DNA from: Candidatus Ancillula trichonymphae ImTpAt
GTDB lineage: Bacteria > Actinomycetota > Actinomycetes > Actinomycetales > Bifidobacteriaceae
NCBI GenBank assembly: GCA_000485475.1
Contig: AXYY01000068.1
Location: 1 to 12,396 of the forward strand
DNA: 12,396 bases
Reading direction: 5' to 3'
The notes beneath the pieces are model-generated. The model saw only the letters and a list, made by a program, of their open reading frames with translations, was not told where the DNA came from and did not search any database. The first letter of the stretch is position 1, and each line of letters begins with the position of its first letter. Shown piece by piece: positions 1-6,259 of the stretch. The translations under genes were made by a program, and so were the position numbers.

Positions 1-37
1 CAAGCTGATTGTGCGGGTTCGATTCCCGTCATCCGCT
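1..37 (+). tRNA. tRNA-Gly, 3' part (cut by window edge)
   Basis: The first 37 bases fold as the 3' half of a tRNA. The T stem GCGGG (13-17) pairs with CCCGT (25-29) around the loop TTCGATT (18-24). The acceptor 3' strand is CATCCGC (30-36), with discriminator T at 37. With a four-base variable loop (9-12) the anticodon stem strand is GCTGA (4-8), and position 1 is the last anticodon base, C. An NNC anticodon, a U discriminator and an acceptor that would start GCGGATG fit tRNA-Gly (UCC type). A tRNA-Gly beside dcd is also seen in other actinobacteria. No CCA is encoded: the next bases are CGT. The 5' half and the full anticodon lie outside the window, so the identity is an inference. Confidence 0.8.
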
Positions 38-83
38 CGTTCGTTGACTTGATCTGTGTGATTTTATGTCTAGGTCCGTCGGT

Positions 84-101
84 GTGCGGTGATTTGCGCA
101 C
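84..101 (+). terminator. Possible terminator hairpin after the tRNA
   Basis: GTGCG (84-88) pairs with CGCAC (97-101) around an 8-base loop and is followed by TGGTGTTTTG, a modest T-rich tail. It sits between the tRNA and dcd and could end the tRNA transcript. The stem is only 5 bp, so this is weak. Apart from a second hairpin at 120-135, the rest of the 38-195 gap holds no gene that I can see. Confidence 0.3.
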
Positions 102-195
102 TGGTGTTTTGCCGTAGATCCACGTCGAGTCGTGGTGCGTAAAAAATGATGAAGATGAGGTTTTGCTGACTTTATAACACCTGGAAACAAAAGTG

Positions 196-204
196 TGGTA
201 TACT
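196..204 (+). promoter_or_regulatory. Extended -10 promoter of dcd (leaderless)
   Basis: TGG (196-198) directly precedes TATACT (199-204), an extended -10 element. The six bases GTAGTC separate it from the ATG at 211, so transcription would begin on or next to the start codon. No Shine-Dalgarno lies in front of that ATG. The same arrangement, with an identical GTAGTCATG, precedes merR in this window. Confidence 0.65.
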
Positions 205-210
205 GTAGTC

Positions 211-798
211 ATGCTGTTATCTGATAGGGATATTAAGTCTAGTATTCGGCAACGAGAAATTGTACTTGAACCGTTTTCTGGTGATATGATACAGCCATCG
301 TCAATTGACATTCGGTTAGATGGCGTGTTCTGTAGATTTGACAATAACAAGTATACGCACATCGATCCTGCGATTAAATACGAGGACTTGACACGAAGAG
401 TTGTTCTAGGTGATGACGAATACTACATTTTGCACCCGGGAGAGTTTGCACTTGGTTCAACCTATGAGCTGGTAACTCTGGGGAATAAGGTTGCTGCAAG
501 ATTTGAGGGCAAGAGTTCGCTGGGGCGTTTGGGTCTAGCGACGCACATCACTGCTGGTTTTATAGACCCTGGTTTTTCTGGGCACATCACGCTCGAACTT
601 ACTAATCTGAATGTTCTTCCAATCAAGTTATATCCAGGCATGAAAATTGGGCAACTGGCCTTTTTCGAGCTTTCGTCTGAAGTTGAATTTCCATACGGTA
701 GTACTCAAAAGAGGTCGCACTATCAGCATCAGAGAGGTCCGACTCCATCAAGAATTTACGACAACTTCCATATTTCAAACATAAGGAACTTAGGGTAG
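211..798 (+). CDS. dcd: dCTP deaminase
   Basis: Deaminates dCTP to dUTP in pyrimidine deoxynucleotide synthesis. Some actinobacterial members also hydrolyse dUTP to dUMP; whether this one does cannot be told here. The protein has 195 residues, the usual length. The N-terminus MLLSDRDI is the family start, so ATG 211 is preferred to the upstream GTG at 193. Visible signatures are QPSSIDIRLD (29-38), the KSSLGR substrate loop (101-106), THITAGFIDPGF (111-122) and ITLEL (126-130), where E129 is the expected catalytic glutamate. PIKLYPGMKIGQL (137-149) and QRGPTPS near the C-terminus also match. The gene is intact, lies downstream of tRNA-Gly, and is followed after 6 bases by the unknown gene at 805, probably in one transcript. 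Its promoter predicts a leaderless mRNA. Confidence 0.97.
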   Translation: MLLSDRDIKSSIRQREIVLEPFSGDMIQPSSIDIRLDGVFCRFDNNKYTHIDPAIKYEDLTRRVVLGDDEYYILHPGEFALGSTYELVTLGNKVAARFEGKSSLGRLGLATHITAGFIDPGFSGHITLELTNLNVLPIKLYPGMKIGQLAFFELSSEVEFPYGSTQKRSHYQHQRGPTPSRIYDNFHISNIRNLG

Positions 799-804
799 GT
801 AGTT

Positions 805-2034
805 ATGGCAGAAAAAAAGCAAAGTAAGCGAAGAATTCCTAAACATATTGAAATAGTCGGCTATAGATTTGTAAGCGATGCGAGCATATTCTCGGCTAAA
901 ATTTCGAATGACATTGTTCAATGTGTCAACTACTGGCCGCTCGGGTCTGCACTGCAAATAGAAATAATTAGCACTCCGACCAAGAGTTTTGAGGTTGTTT
1001 TTAGTCAAGTTGGCGCTGAGTTTCCTGGTTGGACGGACGATCTTGGTGATATATTGAGCACATTTTGCACGTATCAACCGTTGAGCATTTCGAACTACAA
1101 AAACTTGCTCAGGAGTGCCGCTCCTAGAGATGTGTATGAACTAGTACCTGTTTCGGATGTTGTTCGTTTTATGCCGCAAGATTTCAAAATCAATAGAGAT
1201 GTGAATCGTTTTGAATACGATATGTTGTCCCCAAATGTTGCAGATGAAATCCAGGTAAGTTATAATAGAACGCGCAGAGTTATGCCGGAGTTGAGAATTA
1301 TTGATATTGCTGAATTGATCCACAAGTTAGCGAAAAGTCCAGGTACGATTATGCGGACGCTTATTTCACCAGTTGACGCACAAGTTGCTCAGGAGACACG
1401 CAATATTGCTATGCGTGATGATATACACGGTTCGCACGGCGATGACCTGAATCGAACGGTTGTTAATGCGAGGTGCTTTATCGGCTCAGTTGATGCAGTT
1501 TCTGGTGGATTAAAGCGCGTTGTTACTAGTCTTTCAACTAACTCGACGATGACGAAACTTGCAGATCAGGAAGTCAAGGGCATATGGAAGAGTCCAACCG
1601 ATCATCTTGATGGTTATGCGAAGATCTCGCTTACTGCTGCATCGCTTATCCGCTTGCCCGCACTTGATGAGTCGAACGAGAAGTCCACAAATGCTAGTCT
1701 TGACAATATCAAGGTGCTTTTTGACCTGAACGAGGAATTCAGGAGGGAGCTGAAGGAAGAAGTTCAGAAAAAGATGCAGAAAATGCTTAACGAGTATGAG
1801 GGGCAAATTCAAGACATTATAAAAAGAGAAGTTAAACAACAACTGCAATCTGAGTCACTTTTTGTTGCAGTCCAGTCCATGTTCGAAAGCGGCGAGTTGT
1901 CGAAGTATTTGAAAGATCACTTGCTGGAAAGCGCACCAGTAGTTGTTTCAGACTTCAACCTCAGTTTGTCGAAGAACTCCTTCAGCAAGAACGAGCACTC
2001 CTCTTCAAGTATTCCGCCAATAACTTCAGGATGA
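805..2034 (+). CDS. Protein of unknown function with C-terminal coiled coil
   Basis: A 409-codon open frame, ATG 805, 6 bases after the dcd stop, so probably co-transcribed with dcd. I do not recognise the family. The first ~290 residues look globular, without signal peptide, membrane segment or Walker motif. Residues around 274-286 (SLTAASLIRLPAL) faintly recall the linker before the ATPase domain in HerA/VirB4-like proteins. No ATPase domain follows, so that is speculation. Residues about 310-350 are rich in E, K, Q and R with heptad spacing and should form a coiled coil. The last ~39 codons (1918-2034) lie antisense to the end of tadA and give a serine-rich tail, suggesting that the original stop was lost and the frame reads through into its convergent neighbour. 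Confidence 0.7.
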   Translation: MAEKKQSKRRIPKHIEIVGYRFVSDASIFSAKISNDIVQCVNYWPLGSALQIEIISTPTKSFEVVFSQVGAEFPGWTDDLGDILSTFCTYQPLSISNYKNLLRSAAPRDVYELVPVSDVVRFMPQDFKINRDVNRFEYDMLSPNVADEIQVSYNRTRRVMPELRIIDIAELIHKLAKSPGTIMRTLISPVDAQVAQETRNIAMRDDIHGSHGDDLNRTVVNARCFIGSVDAVSGGLKRVVTSLSTNSTMTKLADQEVKGIWKSPTDHLDGYAKISLTAASLIRLPALDESNEKSTNASLDNIKVLFDLNEEFRRELKEEVQKKMQKMLNEYEGQIQDIIKREVKQQLQSESLFVAVQSMFESGELSKYLKDHLLESAPVVVSDFNLSLSKNSFSKNEHSSSSIPPITSG

Positions 2035-2384
2035 TGCGGCGCTAGTGGGTCACGGAGCAAGTCCCATTTCGAGCCAGCGGCACCAAACTTCTCGTTGAAT
2101 GCACCAAATACAACGGTTCCAATCTGCACGTTCAGAATTGCGCCTGTGCACATGATGCAGGGTTCTAGTGTTGAAATTAGTGCGCAATTGTGCAACTTTG
2201 TGGTGTTCAACTTCTTCGATGCGGCTTGTAGTGCAAGGATTTCCGCATGCGCAGACGGGTCGCAGTTCTTTTCACGCAGATTACTGGCCGCTGCCACAAT
2301 TTCATCATCTTGCGTGACGAGTGCGGCAACCGGAACATCCGCAGAAAATTCCGGGCCTCTGCACAATTCAAGTGTTTTTCGCAT
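1917..2384 (-). CDS. tadA: tRNA-specific adenosine deaminase
   Basis: Converts adenosine 34 of tRNA-Arg(ACG) to inosine. The 155-residue protein belongs to the zinc-dependent cytidine/deoxycytidylate deaminase fold. It has HAE (46-48), with the zinc-ligand His and proton-shuttling Glu, and PCIMC (75-79), with the two zinc-ligand Cys. The GAFNEKFGAAGS stretch (93-104) fits TadA better than free-nucleoside deaminases. ATG 2384 follows the merR stop by 20 bases, so the two genes form an operon. There is no clear Shine-Dalgarno. The alignment-like start MRKTLEL corresponds to a point a few residues inside typical TadA proteins, so the N-terminus is slightly short. The last 118 bases overlap the 3' end of the convergent unknown gene. 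Confidence 0.93.
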   Translation of the reverse strand: MRKTLELCRGPEFSADVPVAALVTQDDEIVAAASNLREKNCDPSAHAEILALQAASKKLNTTKLHNCALISTLEPCIMCTGAILNVQIGTVVFGAFNEKFGAAGSKWDLLRDPLAPHHPEVIGGILEEECSFLLKEFFDKLRLKSETTTGALSSK

Positions 2385-2404
2385 ATACCACTCGCACTGG
2401 TTGT

Positions 2405-2824
2405 TTAAGATTTTCTACCACCTTCAATTTGCAGCAGAGTCGGATTCTCGATGTCTTTTTTGCGCAACGAGCGGAATAATCTAATGCGGTTAATTAAACT
2501 CAGCTTTGCGTATTGTTCAATATTTACATCACCACTACTACCCGCAGTGAAAATGGTGTCTCCTTTATTAGCCGCTAGTTGACGTCTCAGGATGTTGTTT
2601 TCCTCGGTAAATTCAAGTATAATCTTAATTCCTTCAAGGTTCACACCGCGATTTGCTAACTTGCGGATTTCACGCAGTTGCTGAATATCCCACTCGTTGT
2701 ACCGACGAACACCTCCAATTGTTCTGCGAGGATGTATTAGTCCAATAGTTTCGTAGTAGCGCAGAGTCTGCGGATGTACGCCCGTTAAGCGCGCAGTCGT
2801 CGAGACATTGTACTTTTTCTGCAT
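2405..2824 (-). CDS. MerR-family regulator, HspR-like
   Basis: A 139-residue regulator. The N-terminal MerR winged helix-turn-helix spans about residues 4-70. It contains VHPQTLRYYETIGLIHPRR, then RRYNEWDIQQLREI and GVNLEGIKIIL, the pattern of HspR, the actinobacterial repressor of dnaK/clpB heat-shock genes. A short coiled stretch EENNILRRQLAA follows, then an ~50-residue tail without a recognised domain. There are no metal-binding cysteines, unlike metal-sensing MerR proteins. HspR usually sits in the dnaK operon; here it precedes tadA. ATG 2824 is chosen over 2842 because a -10 box lies 6 bases upstream of it and predicts a leaderless mRNA starting at this ATG. No clear HAIR operator (CTTGAGT and its inverted copy) is seen upstream. 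Confidence 0.85.
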   Translation of the reverse strand: MQKKYNVSTTARLTGVHPQTLRYYETIGLIHPRRTIGGVRRYNEWDIQQLREIRKLANRGVNLEGIKIILEFTEENNILRRQLAANKGDTIFTAGSSGDVNIEQYAKLSLINRIRLFRSLRKKDIENPTLLQIEGGRKS

Positions 2825-2830
2825 GACTAC

Positions 2831-2839
2831 ATTATAACA
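2831..2839 (-). promoter_or_regulatory. Extended -10 promoter of merR-tadA (leaderless)
   Basis: Read on the minus strand this is TGT followed by TATAAT (2836-2831), then GTAGTC, then ATG at 2824. The distance places transcription start on the A of the ATG. It matches the dcd promoter base for base from GTAGTC to ATG. Confidence 0.65.
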
Positions 2840-2860
2840 CAAGCAAAAATAGGGTAGTAG

Positions 2861-2889
2861 TTGACAATCACATCAAGTTGTGATATAAC
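2861..2889 (+). promoter_or_regulatory. Sigma-A-type promoter of rpsT
   Basis: TTGACA (2861-2866), a 17-base spacer and TATAAC (2884-2889) give a near-consensus housekeeping promoter. The leader to the ATG at 2924 is about 28 bases and carries a purine-rich ribosome binding region (AAGGTAGAAAGAAG). It lies back to back with the merR promoter. Confidence 0.8.
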
Positions 2890-2923
2890 AGAGGGGGTTG
2901 TTTTCGAAAGGTAGAAAGAAGTA

Positions 2924-3184
2924 ATGGCAAATATTAAATCACAGAAGAAGAGAATACTGACGAATGAGAAGGCACACAAGCGAAATGTGGCTGTTAAGTC
3001 TGAGCTCAAGACCTTAATCCGCAAGATTCGCAAAGCTGTTGCTGAACAAAATGGTGAGCTCGCAGTAAACTCGTTGAGAGTTGCGTCTCGTAAACTGGAT
3101 AAGGCTGTATCAAAAGGAGTTATTCATAAAAACCAGGCGGCGAACAAAAAGAGTGCACTAGCAAAAGCTGTTGCAAGCATCTGA
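2924..3184 (+). CDS. rpsT: 30S ribosomal protein S20
   Basis: Primary 16S rRNA-binding protein of the small subunit. The 86-residue, lysine/arginine-rich protein starts MANIKSQKKRILTNEKAHKR, the hallmark S20 N-terminus. It continues with SELKTLIRKIRKAV and ends with GVIHKNQAANKKSALAKAV, also typical. Full length, intact, ATG 2924. It has its own strong promoter and diverges from merR-tadA. The coaE-like gene starts 13 bases after its stop and is probably transcribed with it. Confidence 0.98.
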   Translation: MANIKSQKKRILTNEKAHKRNVAVKSELKTLIRKIRKAVAEQNGELAVNSLRVASRKLDKAVSKGVIHKNQAANKKSALAKAVASI

Positions 3185-3197
3185 ATAGTTAAGGAAG

Positions 3198-3956
3198 TTG
3201 CGCAGTTCGGTTTTCCATCTTGTTGTTACAGGATATGCAGGTGCCGGCAAGTCTGAGCTCGTTCGTTTTTTGCTTGACAAGTATTCTAACAGGTGCTCTG
3301 GTGTCAAGTGCAGCGTGTTCAATTATGATGTTACAGATTTCTTAGACAACGACGATTCAGGTCGAAGAGCGAGCGGTGCAGCTCTTGATTTGGTGCATGA
3401 CGAAGTGATATTCACTCCAAGTTCTGCGGTTCACAGTTTTTTGGCAACTGTTTTCACCAATCTTACTAGTAACGCATCCGCGCTCAAAATACTTAGTTTC
3501 AATTACGACAAACTTGCTCATCTGGTCCTGCACGATGCTTGTGGTGTAAAAACTCTGCAGGAGCGGGATCGCTTGGCGACTGAGGTGTTCAAGGAGCCTG
3601 AGAAGTTGGAGTCGCTCGAGATGTTAATACATCCTGCAGTTTATGCGTTGGCTGGTAGAATATTTGAAGTAGCTCGTGCGGAATGTTCGTCCCCAAATTC
3701 TCCAGATGATGTTACGCTAGTAGTTATACATGAAATACCGCTGTGGTGGGAAACTCGAGAGTTGTTTATGCAGAAGTTCAGCCAAGATCCAGACTGCGTA
3801 GTTGTTCTGACGGTTGATGAGAAGACGCAGACTTGTCGATTGCTTGCGCGCGGTTATTCACTGGACAGGATTGTGCGGATCCGGCAAAAGCAGCTCAAGC
3901 TTAAGGACTGGGAAGACATACAGACAATTGCGCGTGAAATCATCAGTATATTTTGA
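3198..3956 (+). CDS. Dephospho-CoA kinase-like P-loop protein (divergent)
   Basis: Probable last step of CoA synthesis: phosphorylation of dephospho-CoA. The 252-residue protein has a P-loop GYAGAGKS (12-19). Later segments fit CoaE: RDRLATEVF, LESLEMLIHPAV, IHEIPLWWE (family: PLLfE) and VVVLTVDEKTQTCRLLARGYS, followed by RIRQKQ. Two oddities stand out. About 60 extra residues lie between the P-loop and the part matching the substrate-binding region, and the usual DAD motif appears only as NYDKLAH. The only start in frame is TTG 3198, which lies directly behind AAGGAAG, so ribosome spacing is poor. The next frame stop upstream is at 3186. The frame is open and ends before the convergent gatD. 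A related nucleotide kinase is the alternative. Confidence 0.65.
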   Translation: MRSSVFHLVVTGYAGAGKSELVRFLLDKYSNRCSGVKCSVFNYDVTDFLDNDDSGRRASGAALDLVHDEVIFTPSSAVHSFLATVFTNLTSNASALKILSFNYDKLAHLVLHDACGVKTLQERDRLATEVFKEPEKLESLEMLIHPAVYALAGRIFEVARAECSSPNSPDDVTLVVIHEIPLWWETRELFMQKFSQDPDCVVVLTVDEKTQTCRLLARGYSLDRIVRIRQKQLKLKDWEDIQTIAREIISIF

Positions 3957-3968
3957 CACAACGGTCGC

Positions 3969-3987
3969 ACGCTCTTGAAGAGGGCGT
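3969..3987. terminator. Hairpin between convergent coaE-like gene and gatD
   Basis: ACGCTCT (3969-3975) pairs with AGGGCGT (3981-3987) around a 5-base loop, with one G-T pair. It lies in the 30-base gap between two convergent genes and touches the gatD stop codon. A T-run on the plus strand begins only some 12 bases later, so intrinsic termination is uncertain. Confidence 0.35.
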
Positions 3988-4733
3988 TACCGCCGCAGTT
4001 TTTGTGCCACTTTTCGAGCTTGTTCAACCAATTCATCAAGTTTAGCAACTGAGTTGCTGGTCAGTTGAACTTCATAACCCATCCGCTTGGTGACCGCGCA
4101 GTTTATTAAATAATCAGCAAGTTTTGGATTCTTGGATAAAACTGGTCCGTGCAGATAAGTTCCAATAACATTCTTGTAGATTATGCCTTCAGTTTGACTA
4201 GTCGCGTCATTTCCGTAGCCCAATGAAACTTGTTCAGCTAGCGCAGTTGCTTTTGCTCCGAGTGTGGTTTGTCCAGAGTGGTTCTCATATCCAACGAGTG
4301 TTCCAAATGTATTACTAGATGCGATGACGTTTCCGATTAGTCGTTTATCTTGTGCAACTGTGTGCGCGTCCAGAATGCTCAGTCCGCTGATTTTTTCACC
4401 AGTAGATGTTTCAAAGTAGTTCCCAAACAACTGATACATGCCACACACCACGAGCATCGGCGTTGAATTCAGCGCGTGTAGTTTCAGGTGATCCTTTATA
4501 GACAATAAGTCCTCAGCAACACGCATTTGCGAACTGTCCTGACCGCCACCAGAAACAATTATATCTACTTTTGTGGGGAACACATCGCCAATGTTGTAGT
4601 GCAAAATGTTGGACCTGAGGGAATACAGCTCCATGCGTTTTTTTAGTATTTGTGAATTACCGGTGTCTCCGTAAATGTTCATTTGTTTTGTGTAAAGTTC
4701 AAGAATATTAAACTCTTCAGTAAAAATACTCAT
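3987..4733 (-). CDS. gatD: Lipid II isoglutaminyl synthase, glutamine amidotransferase subunit
   Basis: Partner of MurT. It releases ammonia from glutamine, and MurT uses this to amidate the alpha-carboxyl of D-Glu in the peptidoglycan stem peptide. The 248-residue protein is a class I (triad) amidotransferase of the CobB/CobQ type. It has IVSGGGQDSSQ (59-69), the nucleophile Cys97 in VVCGMYQLFG, and His195 in TYLHGPVLSKNP. NIYGDTGN (19-26) is typical of the GatD N-terminus. Length is normal and the frame intact. ATG 4733 overlaps the murT stop in an ATGA junction, indicating translational coupling. Confidence 0.95.
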   Translation of the reverse strand: MSIFTEEFNILELYTKQMNIYGDTGNSQILKKRMELYSLRSNILHYNIGDVFPTKVDIIVSGGGQDSSQMRVAEDLLSIKDHLKLHALNSTPMLVVCGMYQLFGNYFETSTGEKISGLSILDAHTVAQDKRLIGNVIASSNTFGTLVGYENHSGQTTLGAKATALAEQVSLGYGNDATSQTEGIIYKNVIGTYLHGPVLSKNPKLADYLINCAVTKRMGYEVQLTSNSVAKLDELVEQARKVAQKLRR

Positions 4734-6082
4734 ATTTTCAGGCTCCTCTTGTTCGTTAGAACTTGCCTAATTTTCAACATTGCGGTGTATGTGCAGTAGA
4801 TTTTGCGAACACTGGTTTTTCCGCCGCAGTTGCTAATAAAATTCTTGGTCGCCAGTTCAATCTTCGGCTCAATTTCATCAACTTCAACATTGCTGTAGAC
4901 CAATCGTAGTGCCATATCATACGCGCGAGTACCTGAAATCATCTTGACACCTTTGCTCTTCCCGTGCTTCTTGTTGAGTATGTTAAAATCTACATCCCAA
5001 AGCCAACTGATGTCGCGCCCATCAGCATATTCGTCGTTGATCGCGATCATGGAATACGTTGCACTTTTCTCGAAGGACAACATTGCCAGCCGGAAACCCG
5101 CAGGATTCTTGACAAGTACAAGTTCAACTTTTCTGCCATCAACCTCGATGGTTTCGCCGCGCCCAAAAGGGGACGTTACAGAAGACAGCAAGTTCATCAA
5201 TTCTGCACCTTTGAGGTTGTTCTTCATAACTGCGCGAACTGCTGCGATTGCGGCCGCAGAGTTGAACACGTTGTGTAGTCCTGCGATTTCAATATCAGCA
5301 ACAATTTTGTGCGAGTTGATGGTATAAAGCGCACGCGAATTCTCAAAATCCTCCAAAATCACGGTGTTCATAGGCTTGTGCGCCTGCATTTCTTCCCAAG
5401 TTCTCGGCACTTCATCTTCATCGTATGCAGTTACCACCTTGTGCGTGTGCAGTTCATCATCGTTGCGGAAAGTTTCGCGCAGTTTCGGATTCAGCCCGAA
5501 AAACGAGGTGCTGATATTTTTACCCACTTCATTTTTTATCTTGTATATATGCGGATCCTCACAGTTTAGAATCAGCGCGTTCTGCGTGTTCTTCGCGATT
5601 TTGGTCAACAACTTGGCGGTGTAATCTAGCTCACCAAAGCGGTCCAGTTGATCTCTGGTAACATTGAGTAAAACTGTGTAGTTCGGCTTAACTACCTCGC
5701 AAAAGTGCACGCCATATGCCTCATCTAGTTCAAGTACTGCTATGTCTGCGCGCGGATTTCCAAGAATACTTGACCAATGAACTAGCTCCGAAACAACTCC
5801 GCGCGTGAAATTGGAACCTGAGCGGTTTGTAAAAACGCGAAGACCTTGTGCCTCTAGCAGTTTGGTGATAATATGAGTTGTTGTTGTCTTGCCGTTGGTT
5901 CCTGAAACGAGTAGGACTCCGTATTCCATCTTGGAGAACATGCGGATCAAGAACTTTTTGTCAACTAGTTCAACAACTCTTCCAGGAAGTGCGGTCCCGG
6001 AACTCTTCGAAGACAAGACTAAAAGGGTGCGCACCAACTTACCTAAAAGAATGCTTGGAACACTTGAAAGACTTCTCTTCAT
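4730..6082 (-). CDS. murT: Lipid II isoglutaminyl synthase, Mur ligase-like subunit
   Basis: ATP-dependent subunit of MurT-GatD, which amidates D-Glu of lipid II. The 450-residue protein has the Mur ligase P-loop GTNGKTTTT (61-69), the MurT-like FTNRSGSNFTRGV stretch, DIAVLELDEA and LLNVTRDQLDRFGE. AAIAAVRAVM and the C-terminal DUF1727-like domain follow (SPFGRGETIEVDG onward, through NDEYADGRDISWLWD). The four-cysteine zinc ribbon known from staphylococcal and streptococcal MurT is not visible: the region where it would be (about 180-250) holds only one Cys. First gene of the murT-gatD operon. ATG 6082 lies 7 bases after a -10 box, so the mRNA should be leaderless. Confidence 0.95.
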   Translation of the reverse strand: MKRSLSSVPSILLGKLVRTLLVLSSKSSGTALPGRVVELVDKKFLIRMFSKMEYGVLLVSGTNGKTTTTHIITKLLEAQGLRVFTNRSGSNFTRGVVSELVHWSSILGNPRADIAVLELDEAYGVHFCEVVKPNYTVLLNVTRDQLDRFGELDYTAKLLTKIAKNTQNALILNCEDPHIYKIKNEVGKNISTSFFGLNPKLRETFRNDDELHTHKVVTAYDEDEVPRTWEEMQAHKPMNTVILEDFENSRALYTINSHKIVADIEIAGLHNVFNSAAAIAAVRAVMKNNLKGAELMNLLSSVTSPFGRGETIEVDGRKVELVLVKNPAGFRLAMLSFEKSATYSMIAINDEYADGRDISWLWDVDFNILNKKHGKSKGVKMISGTRAYDMALRLVYSNVEVDEIEPKIELATKNFISNCGGKTSVRKIYCTYTAMLKIRQVLTNKRSLKI

Positions 6083-6088
6083 GTATTT

Positions 6089-6097
6089 ATTATATCA
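6089..6097 (-). promoter_or_regulatory. Extended -10 promoter of murT-gatD (leaderless)
   Basis: On the minus strand TGA precedes TATAAT (6094-6089), then AAATAC, then ATG at 6082. Same geometry as the dcd and merR promoters. No Shine-Dalgarno fits between. Confidence 0.65.
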
Positions 6098-6112
6098 CAC
6101 TACTACGCTGCT

Positions 6113-6175
6113 TTTCCTGCGTGTGCGGCTATCAGGACAAAAAAGACAAGACATTTCTAACCTTGAAGAAGCATA
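6113..6175 (+). repeat. Left direct repeat flanking the island
   Basis: This 63-base stretch (TTTCCTGCGTGT ... GAAGAAGCATA) recurs at 10925-10988 in the same orientation with 5 mismatches and one 1-base gap. Read in frame, both copies end in a similar short peptide, LSGQKRQDISNLEEA here and LSGQKKQDISNFEEA on the right, each followed by a stop. They may be the tail of a duplicated gene. All the broken RiPP-like genes lie between the two copies. Confidence 0.85.
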
Positions 6176-6185
6176 GAGATGGCGT

Positions 6186-6213
6186 AACTTAAAATTTGAC
6201 AAATTTTTAAGTT
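6186..6213. promoter_or_regulatory. Inverted repeat over the -35 box, likely operator
   Basis: AACTTAAAATTTG (6186-6198), a central A, and CAAATTTTTAAGTT (6200-6213) form an almost perfect inverted repeat, differing by one A. It covers the TTGACA box of the permease promoter, the position expected for a repressor site. The right-hand operon promoter carries one half of it (10872-10888). Confidence 0.55.
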
Positions 6214-6224
6214 TATGTTATCCT
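6196..6224 (+). promoter_or_regulatory. Promoter of permease-PqqD-radical SAM operon
   Basis: TTGACA (6196-6201), a 17-base spacer and TATCCT (6219-6224). A Shine-Dalgarno AAAGGAG lies about 10 bases before the ATG at 6260. The promoter looks functional although the genes behind it are broken. Confidence 0.7.
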
Positions 6225-6259
6225 CTTAATCAAGAACTAAACAAAGGAGTGAAGTTGTA

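Noticed and set aside
120..135. Hairpin CCACG-loop-CGTGG as a terminator
   Set aside because: It is followed by an A-run, not a T-run, on the plus strand, so it is not an intrinsic terminator in either direction.
790..1848. Minus-strand open frames within the 409-codon unknown gene
   Set aside because: Short, no ribosome binding site and no recognisable motif; the plus-strand frame is longer and follows dcd directly.
4944..5624. Several plus-strand open frames opposite murT
   Set aside because: They are antisense shadows of murT, which has clear motifs in its own frame, and they lack any family signature or ribosome binding site.
5878..6192. Plus-strand frames over the murT start and left repeat
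   Set aside because: Mostly antisense to murT. Only the last ~20 codons match the right repeat copy, and that match is reported as a repeat.
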